A stretch of 64,000 bases of DNA, from contig NZ_LUUG01000050.1 of NCBI RefSeq assembly GCF_001644035.1, positions 53,044 to 117,043 on the forward strand, written 5' to 3'. The first letter of the stretch is position 1. Each line of letters begins with the position of its first letter. The translations under genes were made by a program, and so were the position numbers. The notes beneath the pieces are model-generated. The model searched no databases, was not told the DNA's origin, and saw only the letters and a program-made list of their open reading frames with translations. Source of the stretch: Methylomonas methanica (GTDB taxonomy: Bacteria; Pseudomonadota; Gammaproteobacteria; Methylococcales; Methylomonadaceae). Shown in pieces: positions 27,401-36,255 of this stretch.

Positions 27401-27727
27401 GCGCACCGTCACCAGCGACTCGCCGGGCCGGGAGGCAGAATAGACATATTCCACCCCCTGGATTTGCTTGAGTAATACTTCCAGCGGCGTGGTCACGCGC
27501 TTTTCTACTTCTTCGCTGCTGGCCCCCGGATAATGCACAAACACATCCATGACCGGCACGATGATTTGCGGGTCTTCCTCGCGCGGCGTCAAAGTCAGCG
27601 CTGCCGCACCTGCTAACAGGGAAATCAATAAAAACAGCAGCGATAAATGCGAAGTGGTGAATAAGCGGACGATGGCAACCGTGATGCTGTCCTTTTTCGC
27701 TTCCACGGTTTTGTTCAACTCACTCAT
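24452..27727 (-). CDS. RND-family efflux permease (HAE1/AcrB-like)
   Basis: This inner-membrane proton-driven pump subunit has 1091 residues and 12 expected membrane segments. Two large periplasmic loops hold the porter and docking domains. The TM4 proton-relay motif is present as GLLVDDPIVDVENI, and the N-terminal VHYPGASSEEVEKRVTTPLE is standard for the superfamily. The protein is a little longer than AcrB (about 1050). The start overlaps the stop of the adaptor gene (27724-27727, ATGA), and the TolC-like gene leads the operon. The family includes drug, solvent and sulfur-compound exporters; no regulator sits beside it, so the substrate is unknown. Confidence 0.93.
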   Translation of the reverse strand: MSELNKTVEAKKDSITVAIVRLFTTSHLSLLFLLISLLAGAAALTLTPREEDPQIIVPVMDVFVHYPGASSEEVEKRVTTPLEVLLKQIQGVEYVYSASRPGESLVTVRYRVGESIEDSLIKTRDKLQANLDIIPPGVSDWVVKPVEIDDVPILLLSLSMPKADEDIMAVRRIAEELIERLRAIDDVGKSWVIGAAPRQISVYPDSAKLQASGLSLPEIQQALAQSNVNLPTGRLNQHNNEILLEAGPHYETPEQIGATVLKNVAGRLVYLRDVAQIVDGPQDTEYYTRIGFGPGVEQMKTVGHKGGPLPVAGEERQMATIAIAKRRGSNAVGVAEQVLALTEELHGTLIPDEVLVTVTRNYGETADHKVNELVMHLSIAILTIIVLLALALGFKESLIVSLAVPMTFAITLLCDLIFGYTINRVTLFALILSLGLLVDDPIVDVENIHRHYKLRKEPPLQALLTAVDEIRPPTILATFAVIMSFVPMFFITGMMGPYMAPMAFNVPIAMLMSLLIAFTVTPWASYKLLKGDYGKDHGPEFRLQETRGFKLYQAIMAPLLNHKSKALWFLLAVFVAFVLSTLMAVTRVVPLKLLPFDNKNELQLVIDMPRGSSLEATNEVATALGQYLSTVNEVSSYQTYVGLASPMDFNGLVRHYYLRQGAYVGDLRIILVDKTRREQQSHAIALRMRPDIERIGQKFGANLKIVEMPPGPPVLSSVVAEIYGPPEAGYQDLVSVSKHVREHLQTTEGVVDVDDYVQAPQDQWQFVLNQDKAALLGITSQQVASSLKLAVEGGVAGTLHIASERQPLLITLQYPRAACSSEADLLNLSVKSAKGDLIRLSEIGRFSHELADQTIYHKNLRQVSYVLGEMAGRSPVEAVWDLQDALEQQPLPAGYSAEMAGEGEWKITVDVFRDLGLAFAAAMVMIYILLVGQTGSLGVPLIMMIAIPLTVIGIMPGFWFINLFASDVGLYADPVYFTATAMIGMIALAGIVVRNSIILIDFIENIYRGNPDISLADAIIEAGATRLNPIFLTAASAVLGSVMIVLDPIFSGLAWSFIFGIIASTLFSLVVIPLVYFLINRDMPKQVQVEE

Positions 27728-28821
27728 TGCCCCAACCCAGCGTTACTCAAGATGGTTTCGCCTGCGCGCAGTCCGGAGAGTATTTCGACCTGATCACCAT
27801 ACTGTTTGCCGGTGCGAATATGTCGGGTAAGCAGCCGTTGCCCGTCCAGCACTTTAACCGCTTGCAGTTGCCCGTAATGCAAAATGGCTGCTGACGGGAT
27901 CATCACAGCTTGCTGCGCGCTGGCGCAAGCCAGTTCCAGCCAGCCGAATTGGCCGTGTTGCAAACCAGGCATATTGGGCAACTTGACTTTTACTGCCAGA
28001 GTGCGGGTTTGCGGATCGATTTCCGGCGCTATTTCGTCTACCGTCGCCGCTAGCGTTTGCTGCGGCGTATCGAAGCGCACCTTCACTTCCATGCCTAACT
28101 TGATGGCTGCGGCACAGTGGCTGGAAATGGCTGCTTCCAGGCGCAAGTCATCGGGTTTGTGCAAAGTGACGATGGCTTGATTAGGAAAGCCCATGTCGCC
28201 CGGCTCTTGCAAACGCTCACCGACTACTCCGTCGAAAGGCGCGCAGAGTACGTTTTCACCGAGCATCACTTTACTCTGTTGCGCGGAACTGGCCGCTTGA
28301 TTGGCCATGGCTCTGGCACTTTGCGCTTGCGCCAGTACTGTTTCGTAGTTTTGCCGGGTGGCCGCTTGCTTGTTGTAAAGATCGATAATGCGTTTTTCTT
28401 CGGCATTGGCCTGGGCCGCCTGGGCCTGAGCCGCCGCCTGCCCCGCGCTGGCAGCATTGTAAGCCGCCCGCAAATCGCGATCATCGAGACGGGCAATGAC
28501 CTGGCCTTGTTTGACTTTGTCGCCAGGATTAACAGCTATTTCCAGAATGCGCGCATTTAACTTTGGGGCAATTTTCGCCGCCAAGCGAGATTTGACCACA
28601 CCTTGCCAGGACAAATTGTTCTCCGCAGTCTGTGTGCCTACTTTTAAGGTCTGGGCACCGGCGGGCAAGCTACTCTCAGGCAGTTCGGTGTTGCCTGGTT
28701 CGGTCTTTTTCTCGCCGCCCAAGATACCCAGCGCAAATAAAATCACCAGCAACAGCGCCGTAATTGCAGCCGCGGGGATAAGCCATCTCGGCGAATGTGA
28801 TTCAGAAAAATGTTCGGTCAT
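27724..28821 (-). CDS. RND periplasmic adaptor (membrane fusion protein)
   Basis: The protein links the RND pump to the outer-membrane channel. From ATG 28821 it has 365 residues. A membrane anchor (LIPAAAITALLLVILFALGI) comes first. Then come the split lipoyl/barrel-sandwich domain (LEIAVNPGDKVKQGQVIARL), an alpha-hairpin with heptads (about 120-175), and the beta-barrel and membrane-proximal domains. There is no lipobox. I chose 28821 over 28884 because aaggagtcacg gives it a strong ribosome site and the longer start would run into the upstream tolC-like gene. Confidence 0.92.
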   Translation of the reverse strand: MTEHFSESHSPRWLIPAAAITALLLVILFALGILGGEKKTEPGNTELPESSLPAGAQTLKVGTQTAENNLSWQGVVKSRLAAKIAPKLNARILEIAVNPGDKVKQGQVIARLDDRDLRAAYNAASAGQAAAQAQAAQANAEEKRIIDLYNKQAATRQNYETVLAQAQSARAMANQAASSAQQSKVMLGENVLCAPFDGVVGERLQEPGDMGFPNQAIVTLHKPDDLRLEAAISSHCAAAIKLGMEVKVRFDTPQQTLAATVDEIAPEIDPQTRTLAVKVKLPNMPGLQHGQFGWLELACASAQQAVMIPSAAILHYGQLQAVKVLDGQRLLTRHIRTGKQYGDQVEILSGLRAGETILSNAGLGQ

Positions 28822-28831
28822 CGTGACTCCT

Positions 28832-30187
28832 TTATTGCCAGTAACCGGTGGCTTGTTTGAGTTCCGCTTCGGCCCGCAAGGCATCGAAACGCGCGGTGAT
28901 TTGTCGGGTATGGGCCTTATCGCGCGCCACTTCGGCTTCGATATAGCGGGTCACCGTCACCACGCCGGCTTGGCGCTGTTCATTGACTAATCGCAAGGCT
29001 TCTTCTGCGGCTTTTACCGCTACGGCGCTAACTTCCGCTCTACTCAACGCGTCTTGTAGCTTGACTTGCGCCGATTTCAGCTGATGTTCAATACGTAAGC
29101 GGGTCTGCCTGGCGGCCTCTTGAGCGGCAGTCAATTCGTGCTCTGCTTTCTTGATTTTTTCCTGCGTCGCAAAACCGGAAAACACATCCACTTCCACCAT
29201 CACGCCCGCCGTAACGTTATCGCGATTACTGCTGAAGGCCAGATCTTTACTATCAGAACCATAGCTGACAAAGGCGTCAGCGCGGGGTAAGTGAGCTGCT
29301 TGGGCAACATCAAGCTGACGTTCGGCCATCGCCACGCGCTTCTCGGCCGCTTGCAATTCGGGATGGTTGCTCAGCGCCTGATTGAGTAATTCGTCGAAAG
29401 CCGCAGGGTTGGCCGGTAATGCGGCTTGCTGCGTCGAGTTAATGGCAAAGGGGGCGTTGGTCGGTAGTCCCAGCAAGGTTTTCAACATACTCTGCGCCAA
29501 CTCAATAGCGTTAGCGGCCTGGATTTCCGCGTCCTTGGCTTCCGCTAATTGCACTTCCAGCGACAATACGTCGGATTTTAAGACGGTGCCGGCATCAAAG
29601 CGAATTCGCGACTGATCCAGCTCGCTTTGCACTGCTGTGATGGAGCGTTGATTAATCTCGTGCGCTTCCATCGCCGCCAACTCGCCGTAGTAAGCCGCTG
29701 TGACGTTATTGACCAACTGATTGCGGGTCGCGGCCTTTTCCAGTTCCGAGGTTTCGATACCCAGTTCCGCGGCCTGTTTACGGTAGTAATCTTGACCACC
29801 ACGAAACAACGAGTACGTCGCCGTTACTTGTGGCCGATAGTTATCCACGCCGCCGGGATGATTGAAGTCGTTGCCCGTAAAGCTGAGTCGACGCTGGGCA
29901 ATGATCATTGCAAAGGCTTGGGCCGGATTATCGCTATGCTGATAAGACAAGCTGGCTTTGATTTGCGGGTAAAAACTGGCCAAGGATTCGCCCAACTGCG
30001 CATTGGCCTGTTCGATACGGGCTTGCATCATGCCAAGCTCGGGATTGTTCGCCAAGGCGGTTTCAATGGCTTGCTCCAGGCTGTAGTGACTGGGTTCAGC
30101 ATCGGCCAAGGCCGTATCTATAACCAGCATCAGTGCGAAGGCCAGCCGCCAAAAATATCGATGTGTCATTGAGTAATCTGCATTCAA
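28832..30187 (-). CDS. TolC-family outer membrane channel
   Basis: The 451-residue protein has a signal peptide (FALMLVIDTALADAEP) and two OEP repeats, each an alpha-helical barrel with beta insertions. YSLEQAIETALANNPELGMM and its second-half counterpart NQALSNHPELQAAEKRVAMA are typical of TolC-type proteins. No lipobox is seen. First gene of the tolC-adaptor-RND operon, 10 bp before the adaptor start. ATG 30169 (MTHRYFW) is an equally plausible start. Confidence 0.9.
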   Translation of the reverse strand: MNADYSMTHRYFWRLAFALMLVIDTALADAEPSHYSLEQAIETALANNPELGMMQARIEQANAQLGESLASFYPQIKASLSYQHSDNPAQAFAMIIAQRRLSFTGNDFNHPGGVDNYRPQVTATYSLFRGGQDYYRKQAAELGIETSELEKAATRNQLVNNVTAAYYGELAAMEAHEINQRSITAVQSELDQSRIRFDAGTVLKSDVLSLEVQLAEAKDAEIQAANAIELAQSMLKTLLGLPTNAPFAINSTQQAALPANPAAFDELLNQALSNHPELQAAEKRVAMAERQLDVAQAAHLPRADAFVSYGSDSKDLAFSSNRDNVTAGVMVEVDVFSGFATQEKIKKAEHELTAAQEAARQTRLRIEHQLKSAQVKLQDALSRAEVSAVAVKAAEEALRLVNEQRQAGVVTVTRYIEAEVARDKAHTRQITARFDALRAEAELKQATGYWQ

Positions 30188-30291
30188 TTAGGGCAAATGG
30201 GGTGGTATGGAAGCTTAGACGCTTAGTTCCTTTGGTAGACCAAGGGCACAGCCGTGTTCTTCATTCCATACCAGCACGGCATAAACCAGTG

Positions 30292-31563
30292 TCAGCCTTT
30301 CAGACGCATAATGCCAAACATTTTTAAGGTCAGTTTTTCGTAGTATGGCTCGCTGATTCCCTTGCGGACTTTGCGCATGAAGTATTTTTCATAACCAATT
30401 TTAGCTAAATGCACCCATTTACCACTTGAAGCCCACTGCACGTTACGCGGCGGAATTTGCGGCATGGCCAGGAATGCCACACCCGAATCGCCAAAGTCCG
30501 CCAGACACAATGCATTCCAGGTGCCTTTTTCTTTAGGCTGTTTGCCATCCAGTTCCGCGCGGATATTGTGCGCGGTGGCGGTGACCATCGACTCGATCAT
30601 GTAACCGGTTTTTGGCGTACCGGTAGGCACCGGGGTTTGCTCCAGTGGCGGAATGGCGATACAAACGCCAATCGAATATATATTTTTGAAAGTGGGGTTG
30701 CGTTGATTCTCGTCAACAATCACAAAACCGCGTGGATTGACCAGTTTATCAATACCAGTCAATGCATCGACACCTTTAAAAGCCGGCAGAATCATGCTGT
30801 GTTTGAATGGCAATTCATGTTTCTTTTTCTCCTGGCCGTTTTCATCGACTTCGGTGACATACATCATGCCGGCTTCGATCTTGTCGATTTTGGCATTGCA
30901 GATCCAATTGATGTGCTTACTGCGCATCTCGGCTTCGAGCATACCTTTGGTATCGCCCACGCCGCCCAAACCCAAATGGCCAATGTAGGGTTCGGAGGTG
31001 ACATAGGTCATTTTGACTTTATCGCGGATTTTACGCTGGCGCAGGTCGGTTTCGGCGATGAACATATATTCATAAGCGGGACCGAAGCAGGAAGCTCCCT
31101 GTGCGGCGCCGACTATGATCGGACCCGGATCTTCGACAAACTTGTCCCAAAACTCACCCGACTCGCCGGCGTGATCGACATGGCACACCGATTGGGTATG
31201 GCCGTTGGGACCCAAACCCGGTACTTCGTCAAATGCCAGTTTAGGACCGGTGGCGATCACTAAAAAATCGTAATCGACCTGCGAGCCATCGGCCAATTCC
31301 ACTTGATTGTTTTCCGGGTGAAAGCGCGTGACTTTTTGTTGAATGAAGCCGATCTTCTTTTTCTTGAACATGGGCGCCAACTCCACCTTGATGTCTTCCG
31401 GCTTGCGCCAGTTGACCGCCACCCAAGGATTGGACGGTACAAAGTGAAACGTCGGCGTATCGGCGATCACCACTACCTCGTCTTCTTTCCGCGCGTTTTC
31501 TTTCATTTCCAATGCCATCGGGATACCGCCGATGCCTGCGCCTACAATTACAATTTTTGCCAT
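30292..31563 (-). CDS. sqr: Sulfide:quinone oxidoreductase
   Basis: This peripheral membrane flavoprotein oxidises sulfide to sulfane sulfur and passes electrons to the quinone pool. The 423-residue chain starts MAKIVIVGAGIGGIPMALEM (FAD Rossmann). It has three Cys at SQR-like places: SVCHVDHAG (about 128), GASCFGPAYEY (about 162) and SIGVCIAIPP (about 308). The last two match the redox pair that bridges with sulfur at the FAD. A C-terminal amphipathic region (KIGYEKYFMRKVRKG) fits membrane attachment. It is the last gene of the run cydP-cydA-cydB-cydX-DUF2892-sqr, 41 bp past the DUF2892 gene. Flavocytochrome c FccB would be exported; no signal peptide is seen here, which supports SQR. Confidence 0.85.
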   Translation of the reverse strand: MAKIVIVGAGIGGIPMALEMKENARKEDEVVVIADTPTFHFVPSNPWVAVNWRKPEDIKVELAPMFKKKKIGFIQQKVTRFHPENNQVELADGSQVDYDFLVIATGPKLAFDEVPGLGPNGHTQSVCHVDHAGESGEFWDKFVEDPGPIIVGAAQGASCFGPAYEYMFIAETDLRQRKIRDKVKMTYVTSEPYIGHLGLGGVGDTKGMLEAEMRSKHINWICNAKIDKIEAGMMYVTEVDENGQEKKKHELPFKHSMILPAFKGVDALTGIDKLVNPRGFVIVDENQRNPTFKNIYSIGVCIAIPPLEQTPVPTGTPKTGYMIESMVTATAHNIRAELDGKQPKEKGTWNALCLADFGDSGVAFLAMPQIPPRNVQWASSGKWVHLAKIGYEKYFMRKVRKGISEPYYEKLTLKMFGIMRLKG

Positions 31564-31604
31564 GAGACTACTCCTAATTGAAAGATAATTATTTATTGCG
31601 GCCG

Positions 31605-31817
31605 CTACTGGCAGCTTTCTTTAATGCCCAATTTTTTAAGAATCATTTCCAACGGGCAGAATCGGGTAAAACCGCTTTGAAACAAATTGGCCCCGACGAA
31701 CGCGGTAAACCAAAGCCAGTTGCTTGACTGAAATAGCGGGCTTCCTTCAACGCCCAGACTCAGCGACAGGAGCACAAATAAGCCGGCGACGATTCGCACA
31801 ATACGGTCTGTGGTCAT
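31605..31817 (-). CDS. Small DUF2892 membrane protein
   Basis: From ATG 31817 this 70-residue protein has two membrane segments (IVRIVAGLFVLLSLSLGVEG and WLWFTAFVGANLFQSGFT), then FCPLEMILKKLGI. The inner-membrane DUF2892 family is often fused to, or next to, rhodanese and SQR genes. The start overlaps the cydX stop (ATGA), and a good aaagagagg ribosome site precedes it. A longer frame reaches 31967 but would cover cydX. The FCPLEMILKKLG tail is conserved in sulfur-related members. Role in sulfide metabolism is inferred from context. Confidence 0.82.
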   Translation of the reverse strand: MTTDRIVRIVAGLFVLLSLSLGVEGSPLFQSSNWLWFTAFVGANLFQSGFTRFCPLEMILKKLGIKESCQ

Positions 31818-31969
31818 GACAACCTCTCTTTGCTGCGTTGCGCCAAGCTCTCGCAAGATTGATCGATGCCGTGATGATCGATGTCGCACACCGATTCCAG
31901 CCACATGGCGTTGATGATGGCAAAGGACGCCGCGAAACCGACGCCGAGTATCCAAGCGAAATACCACAT
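31814..31969 (-). CDS. cydX: CydX-type small subunit of cytochrome bd oxidase
   Basis: A 51-residue frame begins MWYFAWILGVGFAASFAIIN, the signature of CydX/CbdX subunits, with one membrane helix and a short polar tail ending SKERLS. In E. coli, CydX stabilises the haem groups of cytochrome bd. It begins 11 bp after cydB, and its stop overlaps the DUF2892 start. Annotation software that requires 60 residues would miss it. Confidence 0.9.
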   Translation of the reverse strand: MWYFAWILGVGFAASFAIINAMWLESVCDIDHHGIDQSCESLAQRSKERLS

Positions 31970-31980
31970 GATGTGTCTCC

Positions 31981-33120
31981 TTAATAAAGTGTGTGGCTGT
32001 CTTTAAGAACAGCGGCTTCGGTAACGCTGCCCCACATCACCCGGTACACAAAGCGGGTGTAGAGCAGCACGATGGGCAGAAAGATGATGGTGATCCAAAA
32101 CCCCAGCAATAAGGTGTTGTGGCTGGAGGTACCGTCCCACAAAGTCAGACTGGAACCGGGAGCGGTTGAGGAAATCAACAGGAAGGGAAACAAACCAAAA
32201 CCGACGGTCAGTGCCACACCGGTAATGCCCAGGCTACTGAGTACGAACGCCCCCGTCCTGGACTCGCCCTTGCCTAACAGCCACGCCAGCGCGATACCGG
32301 AAAACGCAGTCAGCGGTGCCAGCCACATCCAGGGATACGTCATGAAATGATGCAACCAGCTTGCGCCATGGGCAATCACGGTTTTATGCAAGGGATTGGA
32401 CGGTGCATCGGTAGCCGCCATTTGGGTAATTTCCGGACGATCAATGCCGACGAATACCCAAACTGTTGCCGCTGTTAACGCGATTAACAACATCGGCCCC
32501 AAGGCATTAACGGTATTCACGGCGCGCTGATGAATTACGCCTTCACTCCGCCATTTCAAAAACAATGCGCCGTGAAAGGTCGTTAGCAACAGCCCCGTCA
32601 CACCACACAGTAAGGCAAACGGACTCAACAGCGCCCAGAATGAACCGTCGTAAAACGAGCGCAGATCTTGGTCGAAATGAAACGGCAGGCCCAGTATCAA
32701 ATTGCCCACCAACACACCGAGCAAAACCGGCGGTAAGGTACTGCCGATGAACAGGCTCCAGTCCCAACTGTTGCGCCAGCGCGGATCTTCGATCTTGCTG
32801 CGGTAATCGAACGCGGCCGGACGAAAGAACAAGGAAAACAACACCAACAGCATCGCCACGTATAGCCCGGAGAACAGCGTGGCATACACTGCCGGCCAAA
32901 TCGCGAATATGGCCCCGCCCAACAGCACCAGCCAAACCTGATTACCTTCCCAGGTGGCGCCGACGGTGTTGATAATCACCCGGCGCTCCACGTCGGTTTT
33001 ACCGATAAACGGCAGTAAGGTGCCAACCCCGAAATCAAAGCCTTCAGTCAATGCGAACGCAATACCGACGACACCGATAAAGACCCACCAGATCAGGCGG
33101 ATAGTTTCATAATCAAACAT
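31981..33120 (-). CDS. cydB: Cytochrome bd ubiquinol oxidase subunit II
   Basis: The 379-residue membrane subunit forms a heterodimer with CydA. Landmarks include the start IRLIWWVFIGVVGIAFALTE, GFDFGVGTLLPFIG, and NTVGATWEGNQVWLVLLGG, all strongly conserved in CydB. About eight or nine membrane segments are expected and the length matches E. coli CydB. It lies 24 bp after cydA and is followed by cydX. Confidence 0.96.
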   Translation of the reverse strand: MFDYETIRLIWWVFIGVVGIAFALTEGFDFGVGTLLPFIGKTDVERRVIINTVGATWEGNQVWLVLLGGAIFAIWPAVYATLFSGLYVAMLLVLFSLFFRPAAFDYRSKIEDPRWRNSWDWSLFIGSTLPPVLLGVLVGNLILGLPFHFDQDLRSFYDGSFWALLSPFALLCGVTGLLLTTFHGALFLKWRSEGVIHQRAVNTVNALGPMLLIALTAATVWVFVGIDRPEITQMAATDAPSNPLHKTVIAHGASWLHHFMTYPWMWLAPLTAFSGIALAWLLGKGESRTGAFVLSSLGITGVALTVGFGLFPFLLISSTAPGSSLTLWDGTSSHNTLLLGFWITIIFLPIVLLYTRFVYRVMWGSVTEAAVLKDSHTLY

Positions 33121-33144
33121 AATGAACTCCTGTTGACGAATGGT

Positions 33145-34701
33145 TTAGGCGGGTTGCTGTTCGAGACAATAGCGTCCGGTATGCAAGCTGCTGGGTCCGA
33201 GGCGGACGTACTTCAACATCAGATACATCTCGATGATCAGCAATATCGTGTAGAACAACGCAAAGCCGCCGATACTGAACCACAGTTGCCCGGCACTAAG
33301 GCTGGATACGCTCATGTGGGTAGGCAATACACCCGAGATGGTCCAGGGTTGGCGGCCGACTTCGGCAACAAACCAACCGGTCTCGGCGGCGATCCAAGGC
33401 AGTGGGATGCACCAGACCGCCATGCGCAGTAACCAACGTTTTTGATCGGCAACGCGGGTGGCGCAGTAGTAAAAAGTCATCGCAAAGATGAACAGCATGA
33501 TAAAACCGCAAGCCACCATGATGCGGAAGGTCCAAAATAGCGGCGCGACTTTAGGAATCGTGTCGTTGGCGGCTTTTTGGATGGTCGCTGCGTCGGCGTC
33601 AATGACCTTGTCGGTATATTTTTTCAGCAATAAGCCGTAGCCCAGGTCGGCTTTGTGCTCATCAAAGTGCTGTTTGACGCTGGAGCTGTTGTCCCCGGCG
33701 CGCAGCTTTTGCAGATTATCGTAAGCCACCATGCCGCTCTCGACACGCTGTACGCTATCTTCGCGCAAATCTTTAAGACCTTTGACCTCCTCGTCGATGG
33801 AGCGGGTAGCGATCAGGCCCAATACGTAGGGAATTTTAAGCGCCATATCGGTTTTCTGATTGTCCTGATCGGGCAAACCAAACACGGTGAAACCAGCAGG
33901 GGCCGGGTGGGTATCCCACTCCGCTTCAATGGCGGCCAGTTTCATTTTTTGAGTTTCGCCGGAGGTGTAACCGCTTTCGTCGCCCAAGACGATGACCGAT
34001 AAGATGGAGGCCAAGCCAAAAGCCGAGGCTATGGAAAACGAGCGTCTGGCGAAACCAATGTCGCGTTTGTTCAGTAAGTACCAGGAACTGATACCCAGCA
34101 CGAACATTGAGCCAGTCACATAACCCGCCGCGACGGTATGCACAAATTTGACTTGCGCCACCGGGTTGAAGAACACATCAGCAAAGCTGGTCATCTCCAT
34201 GCGCAGGGTTTCGTAGTTAAATTCGGCGCCCACCGGATACTGCATCCAGCCGTTGGCTATCAGAATCCACAAAGCCGATAAACTGGTACCGACTGCCAGC
34301 AGCCAGGTGACGGCGAGATGCTGCACTTTGCTGAGTCTATCCCACCCGAAAAAGAACAAACCCACAAAGGTCGATTCCAGAAAGAATGCCATCCAGCCTT
34401 CCGCGGCCAGTATTGGCCCGAAGATGTCGCCGACGTAATGCGAGTAATAAGCCCAATTGGTGCCGAACTGAAACTCTAGCGTCAAGCCGGTGGTGACGCC
34501 CATGGCAAAGTTGATCCCAAACAGCTTGCCCCAAAACTTGACCATGTCCTTGTACACCTCTTTGCCGGTCATCACGTAGACCGACTCCATAATGCCGAGG
34601 ATAAAAGTCATGCCCAGGGTCAAGGGCACAAATAGAAAGTGATACAGCGCGGTTAGCCCGAACTGCATGCGTGACAGCATGACTATATCGTCACCGAACA
34701 T
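33145..34701 (-). CDS. cydA: Cytochrome bd ubiquinol oxidase subunit I
   Basis: CydA carries haems b558, b595 and d and the quinol site. From ATG 34701 it has 518 residues. [20 protein letters not shown] contains the N-terminal His ligand of the haem; [11 protein letters not shown] is the conserved periplasmic loop. The segment between about 255 and 390 is a long Q-loop, as in the E. coli type rather than the short Gram-positive type. I chose 34701 because aggagtctcgcc is a strong ribosome site; the frame extends to 34770 but would overlap cydP further. Bd oxidases resist sulfide and nitric oxide, which fits the downstream sqr gene. Confidence 0.96.
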   Translation of the reverse strand: MFGDDIVMLSRMQFGLTALYHFLFVPLTLGMTFILGIMESVYVMTGKEVYKDMVKFWGKLFGINFAMGVTTGLTLEFQFGTNWAYYSHYVGDIFGPILAAEGWMAFFLESTFVGLFFFGWDRLSKVQHLAVTWLLAVGTSLSALWILIANGWMQYPVGAEFNYETLRMEMTSFADVFFNPVAQVKFVHTVAAGYVTGSMFVLGISSWYLLNKRDIGFARRSFSIASAFGLASILSVIVLGDESGYTSGETQKMKLAAIEAEWDTHPAPAGFTVFGLPDQDNQKTDMALKIPYVLGLIATRSIDEEVKGLKDLREDSVQRVESGMVAYDNLQKLRAGDNSSSVKQHFDEHKADLGYGLLLKKYTDKVIDADAATIQKAANDTIPKVAPLFWTFRIMVACGFIMLFIFAMTFYYCATRVADQKRWLLRMAVWCIPLPWIAAETGWFVAEVGRQPWTISGVLPTHMSVSSLSAGQLWFSIGGFALFYTILLIIEMYLMLKYVRLGPSSLHTGRYCLEQQPA

Positions 34702-34933
34702 GGCGAGACTCCTGGGTGGGTTGTGAAGAAAAATCGGGATTGATTTGGACCGGCGCGGCGGGCAAAGCAAAGTGCGCGGCGATGTCCGGTTTAACCGCGG
34801 GGCGCTCTTGCCAGCGGAAGATCAGAAACCAGAGACCGGTGAGCAGGATGACTTTTATCAACAGCGCTACGGCTATTTCCCAGCGTAGCAAGCTGGATTT
34901 TGCAGGAACCGAATGATCGGCAGTCTCTGTCAT
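34691..34933 (-). CDS. cydP: CydP-like putative small subunit of cytochrome bd oxidase
   Basis: From ATG 34933 the 80-residue protein has one central membrane helix ([20 protein letters not shown]) followed by [17 protein letters not shown]. This matches the CydP small-subunit family found upstream of cydA. The start has a strong ribosome site (aagaaggaggcggct), and the 3' end overlaps the cydA start by 11 bp, implying translational coupling. The longer frame from 35254 is not supported. First gene of the cyd-sqr operon. Confidence 0.8.
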   Translation of the reverse strand: MTETADHSVPAKSSLLRWEIAVALLIKVILLTGLWFLIFRWQERPAVKPDIAAHFALPAAPVQINPDFSSQPTQESRHVR

Positions 34934-35598
34934 AGCCGCCTCCTTCTTTAAAGTGATGGAAATGCTTGCGGGTAAATAGGCCTTCTGCGGCTTATTTCGA
35001 GGGAGCAGTGTCTGCTGGATAGCTCGGATATAAGGGTTAACAGCGCCCGGCAACCCAGCTTTATTTGTAGTGTAGTTTGGTATTGAATCCGATACCCGCG
35101 CTAACGAGATATGAGTCAAATGCGCCGGAACGCCGCTTGTCATCGCCCTCGTATCTTGGCGGCGACCGCCTCGCGGCGAATGGTTGTGTCTCGGGATATC
35201 TGTTTCTGAAAGTTGACAGGAAAACATGCTCGCTTCACAAATATAATTAATCAATAATATTTTTATATCAATTTGCGTGCCAAGCGTAATTTCTCCGATT
35301 AATCAAGGTAGACAAGGACCGGACCACTATCATCCAGCGCAAAAGACGTTTCATAATGAAACATTGAAACAGTATTAGGTAATTTGAAACATAGGTGAAA
35401 CATGTCGCGCCGATTGCGCAACAATCTGCCGATTTATTAACCCGGCCCTTACATGTCCCTGTTCCCATGAAGGCGAGAGCCCAGCGGCTTAAATCGCTTC
35501 GCTGCGCGGTCTAAGGACTTTAACTTTCGCGGGAATGACGAATCCAGGAAATTTAAGAGCCGGGTTGATAAGCAACTGGCAACTATCTGCTTCGTCGA
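34934..35598. other. Long non-coding upstream region of the cyd-sqr operon
   Basis: 665 bp between the tpm stop and cydP. An AT-rich tract at about 35238-35280 is a likely promoter or regulator zone. Around 35465-35560 lies a piece of a dispersed repeat (ctaagga..gcgggaatgacgaat). No gene, and no riboswitch or clear FNR or ArcA site, was recognised. Confidence 0.5.
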
Positions 35599-36255
35599 CT
35601 ATCGAACCAAAAGTTTATAGGTTTGCTCCACCATTTTAGTTAAGCCGCGCTCTTTAAAATGCAGTTCGGTCGCCAAGGCATCGTCGCTGGTCAGCAATTC
35701 CACTTCACACCAGTGGCTATATAAACGCTCAACTTCGTCGGCTTGCACGCTAAATGGCGGCCCCGGCATTTCGTGCTGGGGATAATCGAATGCTATCAGC
35801 AACATTTGCACGTTGGTCGGCAACAGGGAGGACAGTTTCATCACATAATCGATGCGCATATCCGGCGGCAAGGCCACCAGCGCCGCCCTATCGTAAACTG
35901 CATCAAACTCGCCGACGTCGGCAGTTTGTAATGCAAAAAAATCCCCGCAGAAAATCTGCAAGCCATCGACCTCGCTGACCCAAAAATCGCCCTGGCGCCG
36001 CACGGTTGGCTGCAAATTGTTATCGGCGAAAAACGACTCGACAGCCAATGGACTTAATTCCACACCCACCACTTGATAGCCCATGGCCAACAGCCAGAGC
36101 AAGTCCTTGCTCTTCCCGCACAGCGGCACAAACACCCGGGCTTTTTGCGGGATAGACAAGCGCGGCCAATGTGTTTGTAAAATCGGATTGAACTCATGCT
36201 TATGAAAACCGATTTGGTTCTGCTGCCAACGCTGATGCCAGAAATCATGATCCAT
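35599..36255 (-). CDS. tpm: Thiopurine S-methyltransferase family protein
   Basis: The protein transfers a methyl group from S-adenosylmethionine to thiols, and bacterial members also methylate selenium and tellurium compounds. From ATG 36255 it has 218 residues, the family length. FWHQRWQQNQIGFHKHEFNP is the classic TPMT start, and VFVPLCGKSKDLLWLLAMGY binds SAM. FDAVYDRAALVALPPDMR is another hallmark. I preferred 36255 because agagagggcaggct precedes it and homologues begin MDHDFWH. Monocistronic as far as can be seen. Confidence 0.93.
   Translation of the reverse strand: MDHDFWHQRWQQNQIGFHKHEFNPILQTHWPRLSIPQKARVFVPLCGKSKDLLWLLAMGYQVVGVELSPLAVESFFADNNLQPTVRRQGDFWVSEVDGLQIFCGDFFALQTADVGEFDAVYDRAALVALPPDMRIDYVMKLSSLLPTNVQMLLIAFDYPQHEMPGPPFSVQADEVERLYSHWCEVELLTSDDALATELHFKERGLTKMVEQTYKLLVR

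Noticed and set aside
34934..35254. N-terminal extension of the CydP frame to 35254
   Set aside because: Residues upstream of MTETADHS look non-coding, and ATG 34933 has a strong ribosome site.
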